A DNA stretch of 64,000 nucleotides from Inquilinus ginsengisoli_A (GCF_031453975.1 NZ_JAVDPW010000007.1:310001-374000), one strand, 5' to 3'. Shown: positions 1-8,045, counted from the first letter of the stretch. Program-made: numbers and translations. The notes: generated from the sequence alone by a model not told the origin.

Positions 1-494
1 ATGGCTCCGCCCAGCGCTGGCCCGACCACGCTGCAGACCGCGAACACCGCTGCGACCGACCCCTGCTGGCGGCCGCGCCGGGCCGGCGGCACCAGGTCGC
101 CGATGATGGTCTGGGCCAGCGGCATCAGGCCGCCGGCGCCCAGCCCCTGGATGGCGCGGAAGACGATCAGTTGGGTCATGCTCTGGGCCGCGCCGCTCAG
201 CGCCGATCCCAGCAGGAAGGCCAGGATCGCGACATACAGCATCGGCTTGCGGCCGTACTGGTCGCTCAGCTTGCCGTAGAGCGGCATGACGCTGGTCGAG
301 GCCAGGACATAGGCCGTCACCACCCAGGACAGGTGGATGCCGCCGCCGAGGTCGCCGACGATGCTGGGCAGGGCGGTGGCGACGATGTTCTGGTCGAGCG
401 CGCTGAGCCCGAGCACGATCATCAGCCCCAGCAGCACGAAGCGGATCTCGCGCGCCGTCGCCTCGGCCGGCGCGGCCGCCTGCGGGCCGCTCAT
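1..494 (-). CDS. MFS multidrug transporter, DHA2 (EmrB/QacA) type, 3' part outside window
   Basis: The minus-strand frame stays open from an ATG at 494 to the window edge, giving about 164 residues of N-terminal half. The protein has a short soluble N-terminus, then hydrophobic helices containing the DHA2 hallmark LDQNIVATALPSI in helix 1 and the inter-helix motif GKLSDQYGRKPM, followed by FRAIQGLGAGGLMPL. These are established features of proton-driven 14-helix drug exporters of the inner membrane. Its start codon overlaps the stop of the upstream marR gene (ATGA), so the two are probably co-transcribed and translationally coupled. The substrate cannot be read from the sequence; the C-terminal half lies outside the window. 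Confidence 0.85.
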   Translation of the reverse strand, partial: MSGPQAAAPAEATAREIRFVLLGLMIVLGLSALDQNIVATALPSIVGDLGGGIHLSWVVTAYVLASTSVMPLYGKLSDQYGRKPMLYVAILAFLLGSALSGAAQSMTQLIVFRAIQGLGAGGLMPLAQTIIGDLVPPARRGRQQGSVAAVFAVCSVVGPALGGA

Positions 495-925
495 CGGTCG
501 AGTGCCGTCAGCGCCGGGATCGCCGCCTGGATTGCCTGCCGCTCCTCCGGCGACAGCGCCGCCAGCTGACGCGCCAGCCAGTCGGTGCGCTGCTGCCGCA
601 GCGCTTCGGCCCGGCGGCGGCCCTCCTCGGTCGCCACCAGGCCGGTGCGGCGGCGGTCGGCCGGGTCCGGCGGGGCGCGCCCGACCAGCCCGGCCGCCTC
701 CATCTGCTTGACATGGCCGCTGATGGTCGGGCCGCGCAGCCCCTCCATCTCCGCCAGGGCGCCGACGCCGATGCCGGGATGCTTGATGATCAGCACCAGC
801 AGCAGGTTCTGCAGCGGGGATATGGCCGGATCCTGGGTCTCGCGCCGCATCCGGCGGTACAGCCGCAGCAGCGGCTGGCGCAGCGCATCGGCCAGGGCAT
901 CGGTGTCGTCGGGGGCGGCGGGCAT
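491..925 (-). CDS. MarR family transcriptional regulator
   Basis: This 144-residue protein has the MarR winged-helix layout: a helical N-terminus, a helix-turn-helix around residues 55-75 (ALAEMEGLRGPTISGHVKQM), and the wing with the family motif DPADRRRTGLVAT around 86-98. MarR proteins are dimeric repressors that leave DNA on binding small phenolic or drug-like ligands. It overlaps the following MFS pump gene by ATGA, and a perfect inverted repeat lies 19 bp upstream of its start, so it probably represses its own operon with the pump. Ligand unknown. Confidence 0.88.
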   Translation of the reverse strand: MPAAPDDTDALADALRQPLLRLYRRMRRETQDPAISPLQNLLLVLIIKHPGIGVGALAEMEGLRGPTISGHVKQMEAAGLVGRAPPDPADRRRTGLVATEEGRRRAEALRQQRTDWLARQLAALSPEERQAIQAAIPALTALDR

Positions 926-944
926 CTCGGCAGGTTCATCCAGG

Positions 945-963
945 TAGATAGGCTACCTATCTA
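945..963. promoter_or_regulatory. perfect inverted repeat, probable MarR operator
   Basis: TAGATAGG-CTA-CCTATCTA is a perfect 8-3-8 palindrome located 19 bp upstream of the marR start. Size and position fit a MarR dimer site that blocks transcription of the marR-MFS operon. It is A+T-richer than the surroundings, as expected for a promoter. Binding itself is inferred. Confidence 0.7.
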
Positions 964-1012
964 TATCGCCGACGCTGGTCCCTGGCAATGGTGCTGCGAC
1001 GCTGGGCAGTCC

Positions 1013-1822
1013 TCAGGCCGCAGCGATGGTCCGGTACCGCGCCGGGGTGGTGCCCAGACTGCGGCGGAACATGGCGATGAAGGCGCTGGGGCTGTCATAG
1101 CCCAGCTCCAGCGCCACCGCGGTGACGCCGCGGCCGCGGCCCAGCAGGTCCAGCGCCGCCAGCAGCAAAGCGCGGCGCTGCCAGGCCGCCACCGACAGGC
1201 CGGTCTCGGCCCCGAACAGCCGCTCCAGCGTGCGCGGGCTGGCGGCGGCGATCCGGGCCCATTCCGCCAGCGGGCGGCGGCTGCCGGGGGCGGCCAGCAG
1301 CGCCTCGGCCAGGCGTCGGGCGCGGCGGTCCCTGGGCATCGGCAGCAGCAGCGGGGTCGGCGTGGCCGCCGCCATCTCGTCCAGCATGACGGTGGCCACC
1401 CGGCGCTGGCGGTCGTCCAGCGGCCAGGCCTGGGGCCAGGTCGCGGCGCGCAGCGCCAGCTCGCGCAGCAGGGGCGAGAAGGGCAGGATCCGGCAGCCGG
1501 CGGGCAGTCCGGCTGCCGCCTCGATCGGGACCTGGATGCCGTGCATGTGCAGGCCGCCCTCGGTGCTGGCCTCGTGCATCAGGCCGGGCGGCATCCACAG
1601 GGCGCAGCCGGTGGGCACGCACCAGCGGCCTTCGGCGGTGCCGACCGTGGCGCTGCCGGCCTCGGGCCAGAACAGCAGGCCGCCGCGATGGGCATGGGTC
1701 GGAGCCTCGAAGGCGGTGTCGAACCGCACCTCCAGCCGGACCATCTCGTCCGCCATCCGGTCGAGCGCCGCCGCCTCGGCGGAGCCCGGCCGCATGCGAA
1801 TGGCCGTTTCGCGATACTCCAT
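1013..1822 (-). CDS. AraC family transcriptional regulator with N-terminal cupin
   Basis: The 269-residue protein has an N-terminal cupin-like sensory region (THAHRGGLLFWPEAG near residue 42, then VPTGCALWMPPGLMHEAS) and a C-terminal double helix-turn-helix of AraC type, ending with LGYDSPSAFIAMFRRSLGTTPARYR. This layout is shared with NimR-like regulators, which usually control a nearby efflux gene. It is divergent from the small gene at 1919 and lies behind the marR-MFS pair. Its effector and target are not evident; regulation of either neighbour is possible. Confidence 0.85.
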   Translation of the reverse strand: MEYRETAIRMRPGSAEAAALDRMADEMVRLEVRFDTAFEAPTHAHRGGLLFWPEAGSATVGTAEGRWCVPTGCALWMPPGLMHEASTEGGLHMHGIQVPIEAAAGLPAGCRILPFSPLLRELALRAATWPQAWPLDDRQRRVATVMLDEMAAATPTPLLLPMPRDRRARRLAEALLAAPGSRRPLAEWARIAAASPRTLERLFGAETGLSVAAWQRRALLLAALDLLGRGRGVTAVALELGYDSPSAFIAMFRRSLGTTPARYRTIAAA

Positions 1823-1897
1823 GGCCCGGCCTCGTGCGATCGCGCCGCCGCCGCCCGCTAGGGTGGATCTCCCTGGGGCCGGTCACCGGCTCAGACT

Positions 1898-1916
1898 GAG
1901 AATGCGAGTTGTTATC
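1898..1916. promoter_or_regulatory. Fur-box-like 19-mer
   Basis: Read on the minus strand this 19-mer begins GATAAC and ends CATTCTC; it matches the classic Fur 19-mer consensus at 12 of 19 positions by hand alignment. It ends 2 bp before the ATG of the 1919 gene and lies in the divergent region with the AraC gene. A chance match cannot be excluded. Confidence 0.35.
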
Positions 1917-1918
1917 AC

Positions 1919-2356
1919 ATGAACATGATTTTGGCCACCGACATACCCCTGCCGGCCGTGTTCGATCTTGCCGCCTTTCCACTGGTGCAGATGCCGGTGC
2001 CGCAGGCCGAGATGCCCGGCTATGGCGACCGCTGGGCCGTCGAACTCGACGCCATCCTGGCGCGCGAGACCCGCTTCGTGATGCTCAGCATCGGGCCGAT
2101 GCCGGATGGCGAGCGGCATGACGACCGCAAGGCGCGGACGCTGTGGCTGAAGCGGCGGCGGGGCGACCTGGCCCGGCTGTGCCTGTCGCATCTGCATGTC
2201 GAGCCGGACCCGCTGCGCCGCGCGGCGATGCAGGCAATGGTCGTGACCGCCAGGGTGGCAAAGGCCTTCCCCTATCCGATCGCGCTGTTCGCCGACGAGG
2301 AGGCGGCGCTGGAGCGGGCCTGGTCGCTGCTGCGCTCGGCGCCGCTGGCGCTGTAG
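1919..2356 (+). CDS. conserved hypothetical protein, 145 aa
   Basis: I do not recognise a named family. The product is a soluble alpha/beta-looking protein of 145 residues without a signal peptide or membrane helix. A hydrophobic strand RFVMLSIGP near residue 51 is followed by a charged stretch DDRKARTLWLKRRRGDLARL, which recalls SpoIIAA/STAS-type folds, but this is only an impression. No Shine-Dalgarno sequence precedes the ATG at 1919, and a second ATG lies at 1925. It is divergent from the AraC gene and converges on rppH, with 9 bp between the two stops. Codon use is like that of its neighbours. Confidence 0.6.
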   Translation: MNMILATDIPLPAVFDLAAFPLVQMPVPQAEMPGYGDRWAVELDAILARETRFVMLSIGPMPDGERHDDRKARTLWLKRRRGDLARLCLSHLHVEPDPLRRAAMQAMVVTARVAKAFPYPIALFADEEAALERAWSLLRSAPLAL

Positions 2357-2365
2357 CCGAGCGCT

Positions 2366-2854
2366 CTAGCCCCGCGTCAGCAGCGGGGCGAAGGCGGCCA
2401 GCACGGTGGTGTAGACGTCGCGCTTGAACGGCACGATCTCGGCCAGCACCCGGTCCGGCTCCGACCAGCGCCAGGCGTCGAATTCGGGATGCTCGGTCTC
2501 GATGTCGATCTCGCCATCCTCGCCCAGGAAGCGCAGCGCCACCCAGCGCTGCTCCTGGCCGCGGTAGCGCCCGCCCCAGACCTTGCCGACCAGATGGTCG
2601 GGCAGGTCGTAGCGGGTCGCATCCGGCGCCTCGGCCAGGAATTCGGCGTGGTCGGTGCCGATCTCCTCCTTCATCTCGCGGAAGGCGGCCTCGCGCACGC
2701 TCTCGCCCCGGTCGATGCCGCCCTGCGGCATCTGCCAGCCATCGGGTGTGTCGCGGCGGCGCGCGACGAAGACGCGGCCGCCGCGGTCCAGCAGCATGAT
2801 GCCGACGCAGGGCCGATAGGGCAGCCCGTCCCGTCGCTTGTCCGGCGTCGACAT
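2366..2854 (-). CDS. rppH: RNA pyrophosphohydrolase RppH (Nudix)
   Basis: The 162-residue protein carries a complete Nudix box at about residues 45-67 (GGIDRGESVREAAFREMKEE), which binds the metal and catalyses hydrolysis. The family removes pyrophosphate from the 5' triphosphate end of mRNAs, starting 5'-end-dependent decay by RNase E; the RppH-type ends YRPCVGIMLL and WRWSEPDRVLAEIVPFKRDVY are present. The ATG at 2854 lies 17 bp after the ctpA stop, so the two genes probably form one transcript, as in many alphaproteobacteria. The frame continues upstream into ctpA, but that part is antiframe to ctpA and not coding. Confidence 0.95.
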   Translation of the reverse strand: MSTPDKRRDGLPYRPCVGIMLLDRGGRVFVARRRDTPDGWQMPQGGIDRGESVREAAFREMKEEIGTDHAEFLAEAPDATRYDLPDHLVGKVWGGRYRGQEQRWVALRFLGEDGEIDIETEHPEFDAWRWSEPDRVLAEIVPFKRDVYTTVLAAFAPLLTRG

Positions 2855-2871
2855 GGCGGTTCCAGGCGGGA

Positions 2872-4284
2872 TCAGTCCGCCTGTCCCTTCTGGAACAGGG
2901 CAAGGCCGCGCAGCAGGTCGAGCGCGCGGGACAGCTGGTAGTCGACATCCGCCGGCTTGGTGGCATCGGCCGCGCCATCGGTCGGCGGCACCACCGCCTT
3001 GTCGGGGGTCGCGGTCTTGTCCGGCACCGCACCCGGGGCCGGCGGGGTCTTCTGGGCGTCGCCGTCCTGGCCCGGCAGATTCTTGTTGTTGTCGTTGTTC
3101 AGCGCGCCCTTCAGGTCGGCCTCGCGGTAGCCGCGCAGCTGCGCGATTTCCTCGATCTTCGCCTGCTGGACCTCGATGTCCGGCGTGATGCCGAGCTGCT
3201 GGATCGACCGGCCGGACGGGGTGTAGTAGCGCGCCGTGGTCAGGCGCATGGCGCCATGGCCCGGCAGCGGGATGATGGTCTGGACCGAGCCCTTGCCGAA
3301 GCTCTGCGTCCCCATCAGCACGGCGCGGTGGTGGTCCTGCAGGGCGCCGGCGACGATCTCGGAGGCCGAGGCCGAACCGCCATTGATCAGCACCACCAGC
3401 GGCAGGCCGTCGGCCAGGTCGCCCGGGGTGGCGTTGTAGCGCTGGGCCTGGTCGGCCTTGCGCGACCGGGTCGAGACGATCTCGCCCTTGTCGAGGAAGG
3501 CATCGGACACGGCGATCGCCTGGTCCAAGAGGCCGCCCGGATCGTTGCGCAGGTCGAGGACATAGCCCTGCAGCTTGTCGCCGAGCTTCTTCTTGATGTC
3601 GGCGATGCCGCGCTTCAGCCCGTCCTCGGTGCGCTCGGTGAAGCTGGTGATGCGGATGTAGCCGACATTGCCCTCGGTCCGCCACCGCACCGATTCGACC
3701 GGGATGGTCGCGCGCGCCATGGTCAGGTCGTAGGGGTCGGCGTCGCCGCGGCGCAGGGTGATGGTGATGTTGCTGCCCACCGGGCCGCGCATCTTATCCA
3801 CCGCCTCGTTGAGGCTCATATTGACGATCGGCTTGCCGTCGATGGCGATGATCAGGTCGCCGGCCTGGACGCCGGCCTTGGCGGCGGGGGTGTCGTCGAT
3901 CGGCGACACCACCTTCACCACCCCGTTCTCCATCGTCACCTCGATGCCGAGGCCGCCGAAGCTGCCGCGGGTCTGGGACTGCATGTCCTGGAACTCGTCG
4001 GCGTTCAGGAAGTTGGAGTGCGGGTCCAGCGAGGTCAGCATGCCGTTGATCGCGGATTCGATCAGCTGCTTGTCGCTGACCTCCTCGACATATTCGGCGC
4101 GCACCCGCTCGAACACCTCGCCGAACAGGTCCAGCTGCTTGTAGGTGTCGTTGGCGTCGCTGCTCGTCGCGGCCTTGTCCGGCGCCTTGTCCTGCGCCCA
4201 GCCCTGGAAGGTCAAGGTATGTCCGCCGACGAAGGCGAGGCCCATCAGGGCTCCGATGGCGACGGCGTTCAGGTGCTTCTTCAT
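2872..4284 (-). CDS. ctpA: carboxy-terminal processing protease CtpA (S41 family)
   Basis: The 470-residue protein starts with a Sec-type signal peptide (residues 1-29), followed by a helical domain, a PDZ domain (about 105-185, FGGLGIEVTMENG) and the S41 protease core. Comparison with Prc puts the catalytic serine at S306 in GGSASASEI and the lysine at K331 in SFGKGSVQT. The enzyme cleaves C-termini of periplasmic proteins such as murein hydrolases. The tail after residue 400 is low-complexity (Asn-, Pro-, Ala-rich). The ATG at 4284 was chosen because GAGGG lies at the right distance and the signal peptide begins there. It is the first gene of a ctpA-rppH pair. Confidence 0.95.
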   Translation of the reverse strand: MKKHLNAVAIGALMGLAFVGGHTLTFQGWAQDKAPDKAATSSDANDTYKQLDLFGEVFERVRAEYVEEVSDKQLIESAINGMLTSLDPHSNFLNADEFQDMQSQTRGSFGGLGIEVTMENGVVKVVSPIDDTPAAKAGVQAGDLIIAIDGKPIVNMSLNEAVDKMRGPVGSNITITLRRGDADPYDLTMARATIPVESVRWRTEGNVGYIRITSFTERTEDGLKRGIADIKKKLGDKLQGYVLDLRNDPGGLLDQAIAVSDAFLDKGEIVSTRSRKADQAQRYNATPGDLADGLPLVVLINGGSASASEIVAGALQDHHRAVLMGTQSFGKGSVQTIIPLPGHGAMRLTTARYYTPSGRSIQQLGITPDIEVQQAKIEEIAQLRGYREADLKGALNNDNNKNLPGQDGDAQKTPPAPGAVPDKTATPDKAVVPPTDGAADATKPADVDYQLSRALDLLRGLALFQKGQAD

Positions 4285-4446
4285 GCTTGCCCTCGCTGGC
4301 GGCGAACCGCCAGGCGCTCGAGTCAATCGGCCGACCGGCCGTCTCCGGAACCGGAGGGGAGGCTGGCCAGGGTGGACGCCATTCGATGATATCTGCCGGG
4401 TTTCGGCGGGATCAAGTTACCTGACGTCCATATTTATATCTTCGCG

Positions 4447-6009
4447 TCACTGCGCCGCCCCATCCGAGGCCGATATCAGGCTCCTTCCGGTCATCTCCTC
4501 GGGCTGCGGCAGGCCCATCAGGGACAGGAGAGTCGGCGCCACATCGGCCAGCCTGCCGTCGTGCAGCGTGCGGCGCGGGGCCGGCGCGTTGACCAGGATC
4601 ACCGGCACCTTGTTGAGCGTGTGCGCGGTGTGCGGGCCGCCGGTGACCGGGTCGCGCATCAGCTCGGCATTGCCGTGGTCGGCGGTGACCAGCATGGCGC
4701 CGCCCTGGCGCCGCACCGCCGCCTCGACCTGGCCGAGGCAGCCATCGACCGTCTCGCAGGCCCTGATCGCCGCCTCCAGGATGCCGGTGTGGCCGACCAT
4801 GTCCGGGTTGGCGAAGTTGACCACCACCAGGTCGTATTTGCCGCTGTCGATCGCGGCGACCAGCCTGGAGCACACCTCGGGCGCCGACATCTCCGGCTGC
4901 AGGTCGTAGGTCGCGACCTTGGGGGAGGGCACCATGATGCGGTCCTCGCCGGGGAATTGGGTCTCCTCGCCGCCGTTGAAGAAGAAGGTGACGTGCGGGT
5001 ACTTCTCGGTCTCGGCGGTGCGCAGCTGGGTCTTGCCGGCCGCGGCGACGACCTCGCCCAGCCCCTTGGCAATCGATTTCGGCGGGAAGATCGCCGACAT
5101 CAGGCCGTTCAGCTGCTCGGAATACTCGACCAGGCCGCAGGCATCGGCGAAGCGCACCGGGGTGCGGGCGAAGCCGTCGAAGGCGGGGTCCAGCAGCGCC
5201 TGCAGGATCTCGCGCACCCGGTCGGCGCGGAAATTGGCGCACAGCACGCCGTCGCCATCCTTCATGCCGGCGTAGCCGCCGATCACGCTCGGCAGGATGA
5301 ACTCGTCGCCCGTGTCGGCACGGTAGGCGGCCTCGACCGCGGCGACGGCGTCGGATGCGGTCTCGCCCTTGGCCTCGGCCACGGCGCGGTAGGCCTTCTC
5401 CACCCGCTCCCAGCGCTTGTCGCGGTCCATGGCGTAGTAGCGGCCGTCGACGGTGGCGATGCGGGTGTGCGGCAGCCCGTCGATGTCCCTCAGGAAGCGG
5501 CGGAGATAGTCGGCGCCGGCGCGGGGCGGGGTGTCGCGGCCGTCGGTGTAGGCATGGACCGCGACCGGCACCCCGGCTTCGGCGACGATCTTCGCCAGCG
5601 CCGCGATCTGGTCCTGATGGGCATGGACGCCGCCGGGCGACAGCAGCCCCATCAGGTGGCAGGTGCCGCCCGAGGCCTTCAGCGCCTCGATGTGCCGGCG
5701 CAGCGCCTTGGCCTTGGCCAGCGAGCCGTCGGCGATGGCGTTGAAGATCATCTGCAGGTCCTGGAACACCACCCGGCCGGCGCCCAGGTTCATGTGCCCG
5801 ACCTCGGAATTGCCGATCTGGCCGTGCGGCAGGCCGACCGCCTCCTCGCTCGCCTGCAGGAAGGCGTGCGGTTCTCCGGCCCACAGCCGGTCGAAATTCG
5901 GGGTGTCGGCCAGGCGCACGGCGTTGTCCGCCTCCTCCTCACGCCAGCCCCAGCCGTCGAGGATGCACAGGACCACAGGGCGGGACGGGGGGGTGGCTGC
6001 GGCGCTCAT
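4447..6009 (-). CDS. gpmI: 2,3-bisphosphoglycerate-independent phosphoglycerate mutase
   Basis: The 520-residue enzyme interconverts 3- and 2-phosphoglycerate in glycolysis using two manganese ions. Visible signatures are ILDGWGWREE (metal Asp18), QIGNSEVGHMNLGAGR with the phosphorylated Ser68, HAYTDGRDTPP, and the C-terminal metal motif TADHGNAELM. Length is usual for the family. The start at 6009 is preferred over the in-frame ATG at 6024 because AAAGGA sits seven bases upstream. In many alphaproteobacteria an EnvC-like peptidoglycan gene separates gpmI from ctpA; here only 162 bp without a gene lie between them. Confidence 0.96.
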   Translation of the reverse strand: MSAAATPPSRPVVLCILDGWGWREEEADNAVRLADTPNFDRLWAGEPHAFLQASEEAVGLPHGQIGNSEVGHMNLGAGRVVFQDLQMIFNAIADGSLAKAKALRRHIEALKASGGTCHLMGLLSPGGVHAHQDQIAALAKIVAEAGVPVAVHAYTDGRDTPPRAGADYLRRFLRDIDGLPHTRIATVDGRYYAMDRDKRWERVEKAYRAVAEAKGETASDAVAAVEAAYRADTGDEFILPSVIGGYAGMKDGDGVLCANFRADRVREILQALLDPAFDGFARTPVRFADACGLVEYSEQLNGLMSAIFPPKSIAKGLGEVVAAAGKTQLRTAETEKYPHVTFFFNGGEETQFPGEDRIMVPSPKVATYDLQPEMSAPEVCSRLVAAIDSGKYDLVVVNFANPDMVGHTGILEAAIRACETVDGCLGQVEAAVRRQGGAMLVTADHGNAELMRDPVTGGPHTAHTLNKVPVILVNAPAPRRTLHDGRLADVAPTLLSLMGLPQPEEMTGRSLISASDGAAQ

Positions 6010-6081
6010 CGCATGTCCTTTCACGGAATCTGCCCTTCATGTATCGATTGACGCCACCGGCACAAGGGAGTTCCGCCTGAC

Positions 6082-6492
6082 ATGCGCGACCGAATGGCAC
6101 CAAGTGGCGGCCGCTGGTTGGTGACCGCCCTGCTCCTGGCCGGTTGTGGCGGGCCCGTGGTCACCGCCGCCTATGATACCACCGACCCGGTCGACCGCTG
6201 GCAGGCGGTGCTGCGCGCCAACGCCGCGCGCTATGTCTGCGGCGCCCCGCTCGAAGGCGGCGAGACCCGCTTCGCCGACGTCATGGTCGACGCCCAGCGC
6301 CAGGCCACCGCGGCGCTGGCCCGGCGCGAGGACGCGCCGGCGACCGATCCGGAGGTGCTGGGCGACCTCGCCCGGCGCCGGACCGCGCAGGAGCGGGCGG
6401 TGCGCGATGTGGTCGCACAGCGCGGCTGCCGCGATCCGCAGATCATGGCGCTGACCGCCCTCGCCGACCGTTTGTCCGCCGGGCAGGGGTGA
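6082..6492 (+). CDS. small lipoprotein, first of two tandem paralogues
   Basis: The 136-residue product has a lipoprotein signal with lipobox LLAGC at about residues 18-22, so it should be lipidated and periplasm-facing. The mature part is helical and charged, with two further cysteines in YVCG and QRGC. It aligns along its length with the gene at 6611: DRWQAVLRANAA against QRYDAIVRADAA, and RRTAQERAVRDVVAQRGC against RRSANEKDAATVVRQRGC. I recognise no named family. A second ATG at 6094 is possible. It diverges from gpmI and is read toward its paralogue, which lies 118 bp downstream. Confidence 0.72.
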   Translation: MRDRMAPSGGRWLVTALLLAGCGGPVVTAAYDTTDPVDRWQAVLRANAARYVCGAPLEGGETRFADVMVDAQRQATAALARREDAPATDPEVLGDLARRRTAQERAVRDVVAQRGCRDPQIMALTALADRLSAGQG

Positions 6493-6560
6493 CGCGGCGG
6501 GGCGGCACCCTATCTCAGAGGGAAAGGGGAGGCGGGCCTGGGAGCGGACGGTCGCATTTC

Positions 6561-6584
6561 CGACCTAAAGGCTTGGTTAGGTCG
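6561..6584. promoter_or_regulatory. perfect inverted repeat upstream of second lipoprotein gene
   Basis: CGACCTAA and TTAGGTCG form a perfect 8-bp inverted repeat around an 8-nt centre, 27 bp upstream of the ATG at 6611. It could be an operator or an RNA hairpin in the leader. There is no T-run, so it is not a typical terminator. Confidence 0.4.
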
Positions 6585-6610
6585 ATCGGTCCGAGGACGA
6601 AGAGGACGAG

Positions 6611-7069
6611 ATGAAGCGAGTGAACGGCGCGGCGCTGGCCGCGGTCCTGGCGATGCTGGCCCTCGGGGCCTGCGCGGAGCAGGGCTACATCGATCCCGGA
6701 TACCCAGGCTATGGCGGGCCGGGGGCGGGGCCGCAGCAGGCGGCGGCGGGCCACGCCGGCGATTCGCTGCAGCGCTACGACGCCATCGTCCGGGCCGATG
6801 CCGCCGCCCGGTCCTGCCGCGTCCGTCTCGACCCGCAGCAGGCGCAGCGCTTCGACGCGGTGTTGCAGCAGGCCGAATCCGAGGCCGCGGCACAGCTCGC
6901 CGGCGGGTCGGGCGCCCCCACCGACCAGTCCGTGATCTGGCAGGAGCTCGGGGCCCGGCGCTCGGCGAACGAGAAGGACGCGGCGACCGTGGTCCGCCAG
7001 CGCGGCTGCCGCTCCGGCACGGTCGAGGAGCTGATCGGCAGCTACCGGAACTTTGCGGCGACGGGCTGA
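6611..7069 (+). CDS. small lipoprotein, second of two tandem paralogues
   Basis: The 152-residue product begins MKRVNGAALAAV with a lipobox LALGAC ending at Cys21. A Gly/Tyr/Pro-rich linker (residues 25-45) separates the lipid anchor from a helical domain that is clearly homologous to that of the gene at 6082, including both conserved cysteines (ARSCRV and RQRGC). Two spaced cysteines in an exported domain suggest a disulfide. AGAGGACGAG is a strong ribosome binding site. Function unknown; a structural cell-envelope role is only a guess. Confidence 0.75.
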   Translation: MKRVNGAALAAVLAMLALGACAEQGYIDPGYPGYGGPGAGPQQAAAGHAGDSLQRYDAIVRADAAARSCRVRLDPQQAQRFDAVLQQAESEAAAQLAGGSGAPTDQSVIWQELGARRSANEKDAATVVRQRGCRSGTVEELIGSYRNFAATG

Positions 7070-7145
7070 GAGCCCGGCGCCCGGGCGATGACCGCAAACC
7101 GCCTTCTACTTTGGGTGTCGTGCCACGGCAATGACAGGTGAAGCC

Positions 7146-7604
7146 TCACGCCCTGTGATACGGGTGGCCGCTGAGGATGGTCTGGGCACGGTAGATCTGC
7201 TCGGCCAGCATGGTCCGGGCCAGCATGTGCGGCCAGGTCAGGCGGCCGAAGGACAGCAGCAGGTCGGCGCGGTCGCGCACCGCATCGTCATGGCCGTCGG
7301 CGCCGCCGATCAGGAAGGCGGCATCGCCGCGGCCCTCGTCGCGCCAGCGGCCCAGGATGCGGGCGAGGCCGGCGCTGTCGAGGTCGCGGCCGCGTTCGTC
7401 CAGCACCACCGCGGCGGCGCCGGCCGGCACCGCGGCCAGCAGCAGGGCGGCTTCCTCGCGCCGCAGGGTCGGGCCGGCGAGGCCCTTGCGGGCCTCGACC
7501 TCACGCAGGGAGATCGGCCACGCCGACCGGCCGACATACTCGTCGAACAGGTCGCGCAGCGGGCCCGCCTTGGCGCGGCCGACCGCGGCGATGGTCAGCC
7601 GCAT
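7146..7604 (-). CDS. rlmH: 23S rRNA pseudouridine-1915 N3-methyltransferase RlmH
   Basis: This 152-residue SPOUT-class methyltransferase methylates pseudouridine 1915 in helix 69 of 23S rRNA with S-adenosylmethionine. Family signs are the N-terminal MRLTIAAVGRAKAGPL, the cofactor-knot motif FLIGGADGHDD near residue 97, and the C-terminal SFGRLTWPHMLARTMLAEQIYRA. Length is typical. It follows rsfS by 12 bp, matching the widespread nadD-rsfS-rlmH order. Confidence 0.95.
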   Translation of the reverse strand: MRLTIAAVGRAKAGPLRDLFDEYVGRSAWPISLREVEARKGLAGPTLRREEAALLLAAVPAGAAAVVLDERGRDLDSAGLARILGRWRDEGRGDAAFLIGGADGHDDAVRDRADLLLSFGRLTWPHMLARTMLAEQIYRAQTILSGHPYHRA

Positions 7605-7616
7605 GCCGGGTCCGGC

Positions 7617-8045
7617 TTAAGCGGTGCCGGCGATGCGCGTGACCCGCTCGGAATCGTCGTCCCACATCTTCTCGAGGGCGTAGAAGTCGCGCACCTCGGG
7701 GCGGAACAGGTGGACGATCACGTCGCCGGCGTCGAGCAGCACCCAGTCGCCGCGCGCCTGGCCTTCGACCAGGATCGGGCCGGGGGCCAGCGCCTTCAGC
7801 TTCTCCATCAGGTGGTCGGCCATGGCGGCGACCTGGCGCGAGGAGCGGCCGGTGGCGATGATCAGGCTGTCGGCGATGGAAGACCGGCCGGTGAGGTCGA
7901 TCACGACCAGATCTTCGGCCTTGTCGGCGTCGAGCGACGTCAAGGCGGTCTCGAGAATGGGCCGGGCAAGGCTGGCTGCGAGACCCGGCGGCAGACGCCC
8001 GGCTTCGGCCCGGGGCGTCTCGGTGTTCGGTCGTATGGCGTTCAC
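7617..8045 (-). CDS. rsfS: ribosome silencing factor RsfS
   Basis: The 142-residue protein contains the RsfS core (about residues 28-130): DKAEDLVVIDLTGRSSIADSLIIATGRSSRQ, then GDWVLLDAGDVIVHLFRPEVRDFYALEKMW. RsfS binds ribosomal protein uL14 and blocks subunit joining when nutrients are scarce. The GTG at 8045 is the best visible start; it adds about 27 poorly conserved residues before the core. The gene lies between nadD and rlmH in the usual order. Confidence 0.94.
   Translation of the reverse strand: MNAIRPNTETPRAEAGRLPPGLAASLARPILETALTSLDADKAEDLVVIDLTGRSSIADSLIIATGRSSRQVAAMADHLMEKLKALAPGPILVEGQARGDWVLLDAGDVIVHLFRPEVRDFYALEKMWDDDSERVTRIAGTA

Noticed and set aside
2855..3685. N-terminal extension of rppH into ctpA
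   Set aside because: It would give a 439-residue protein overlapping ctpA in another frame; the ATG at 2854 gives the normal Nudix length.
4561..6051. 496-codon frame opposite gpmI
   Set aside because: gpmI motifs are complete on the minus strand; the antisense product has no family features.
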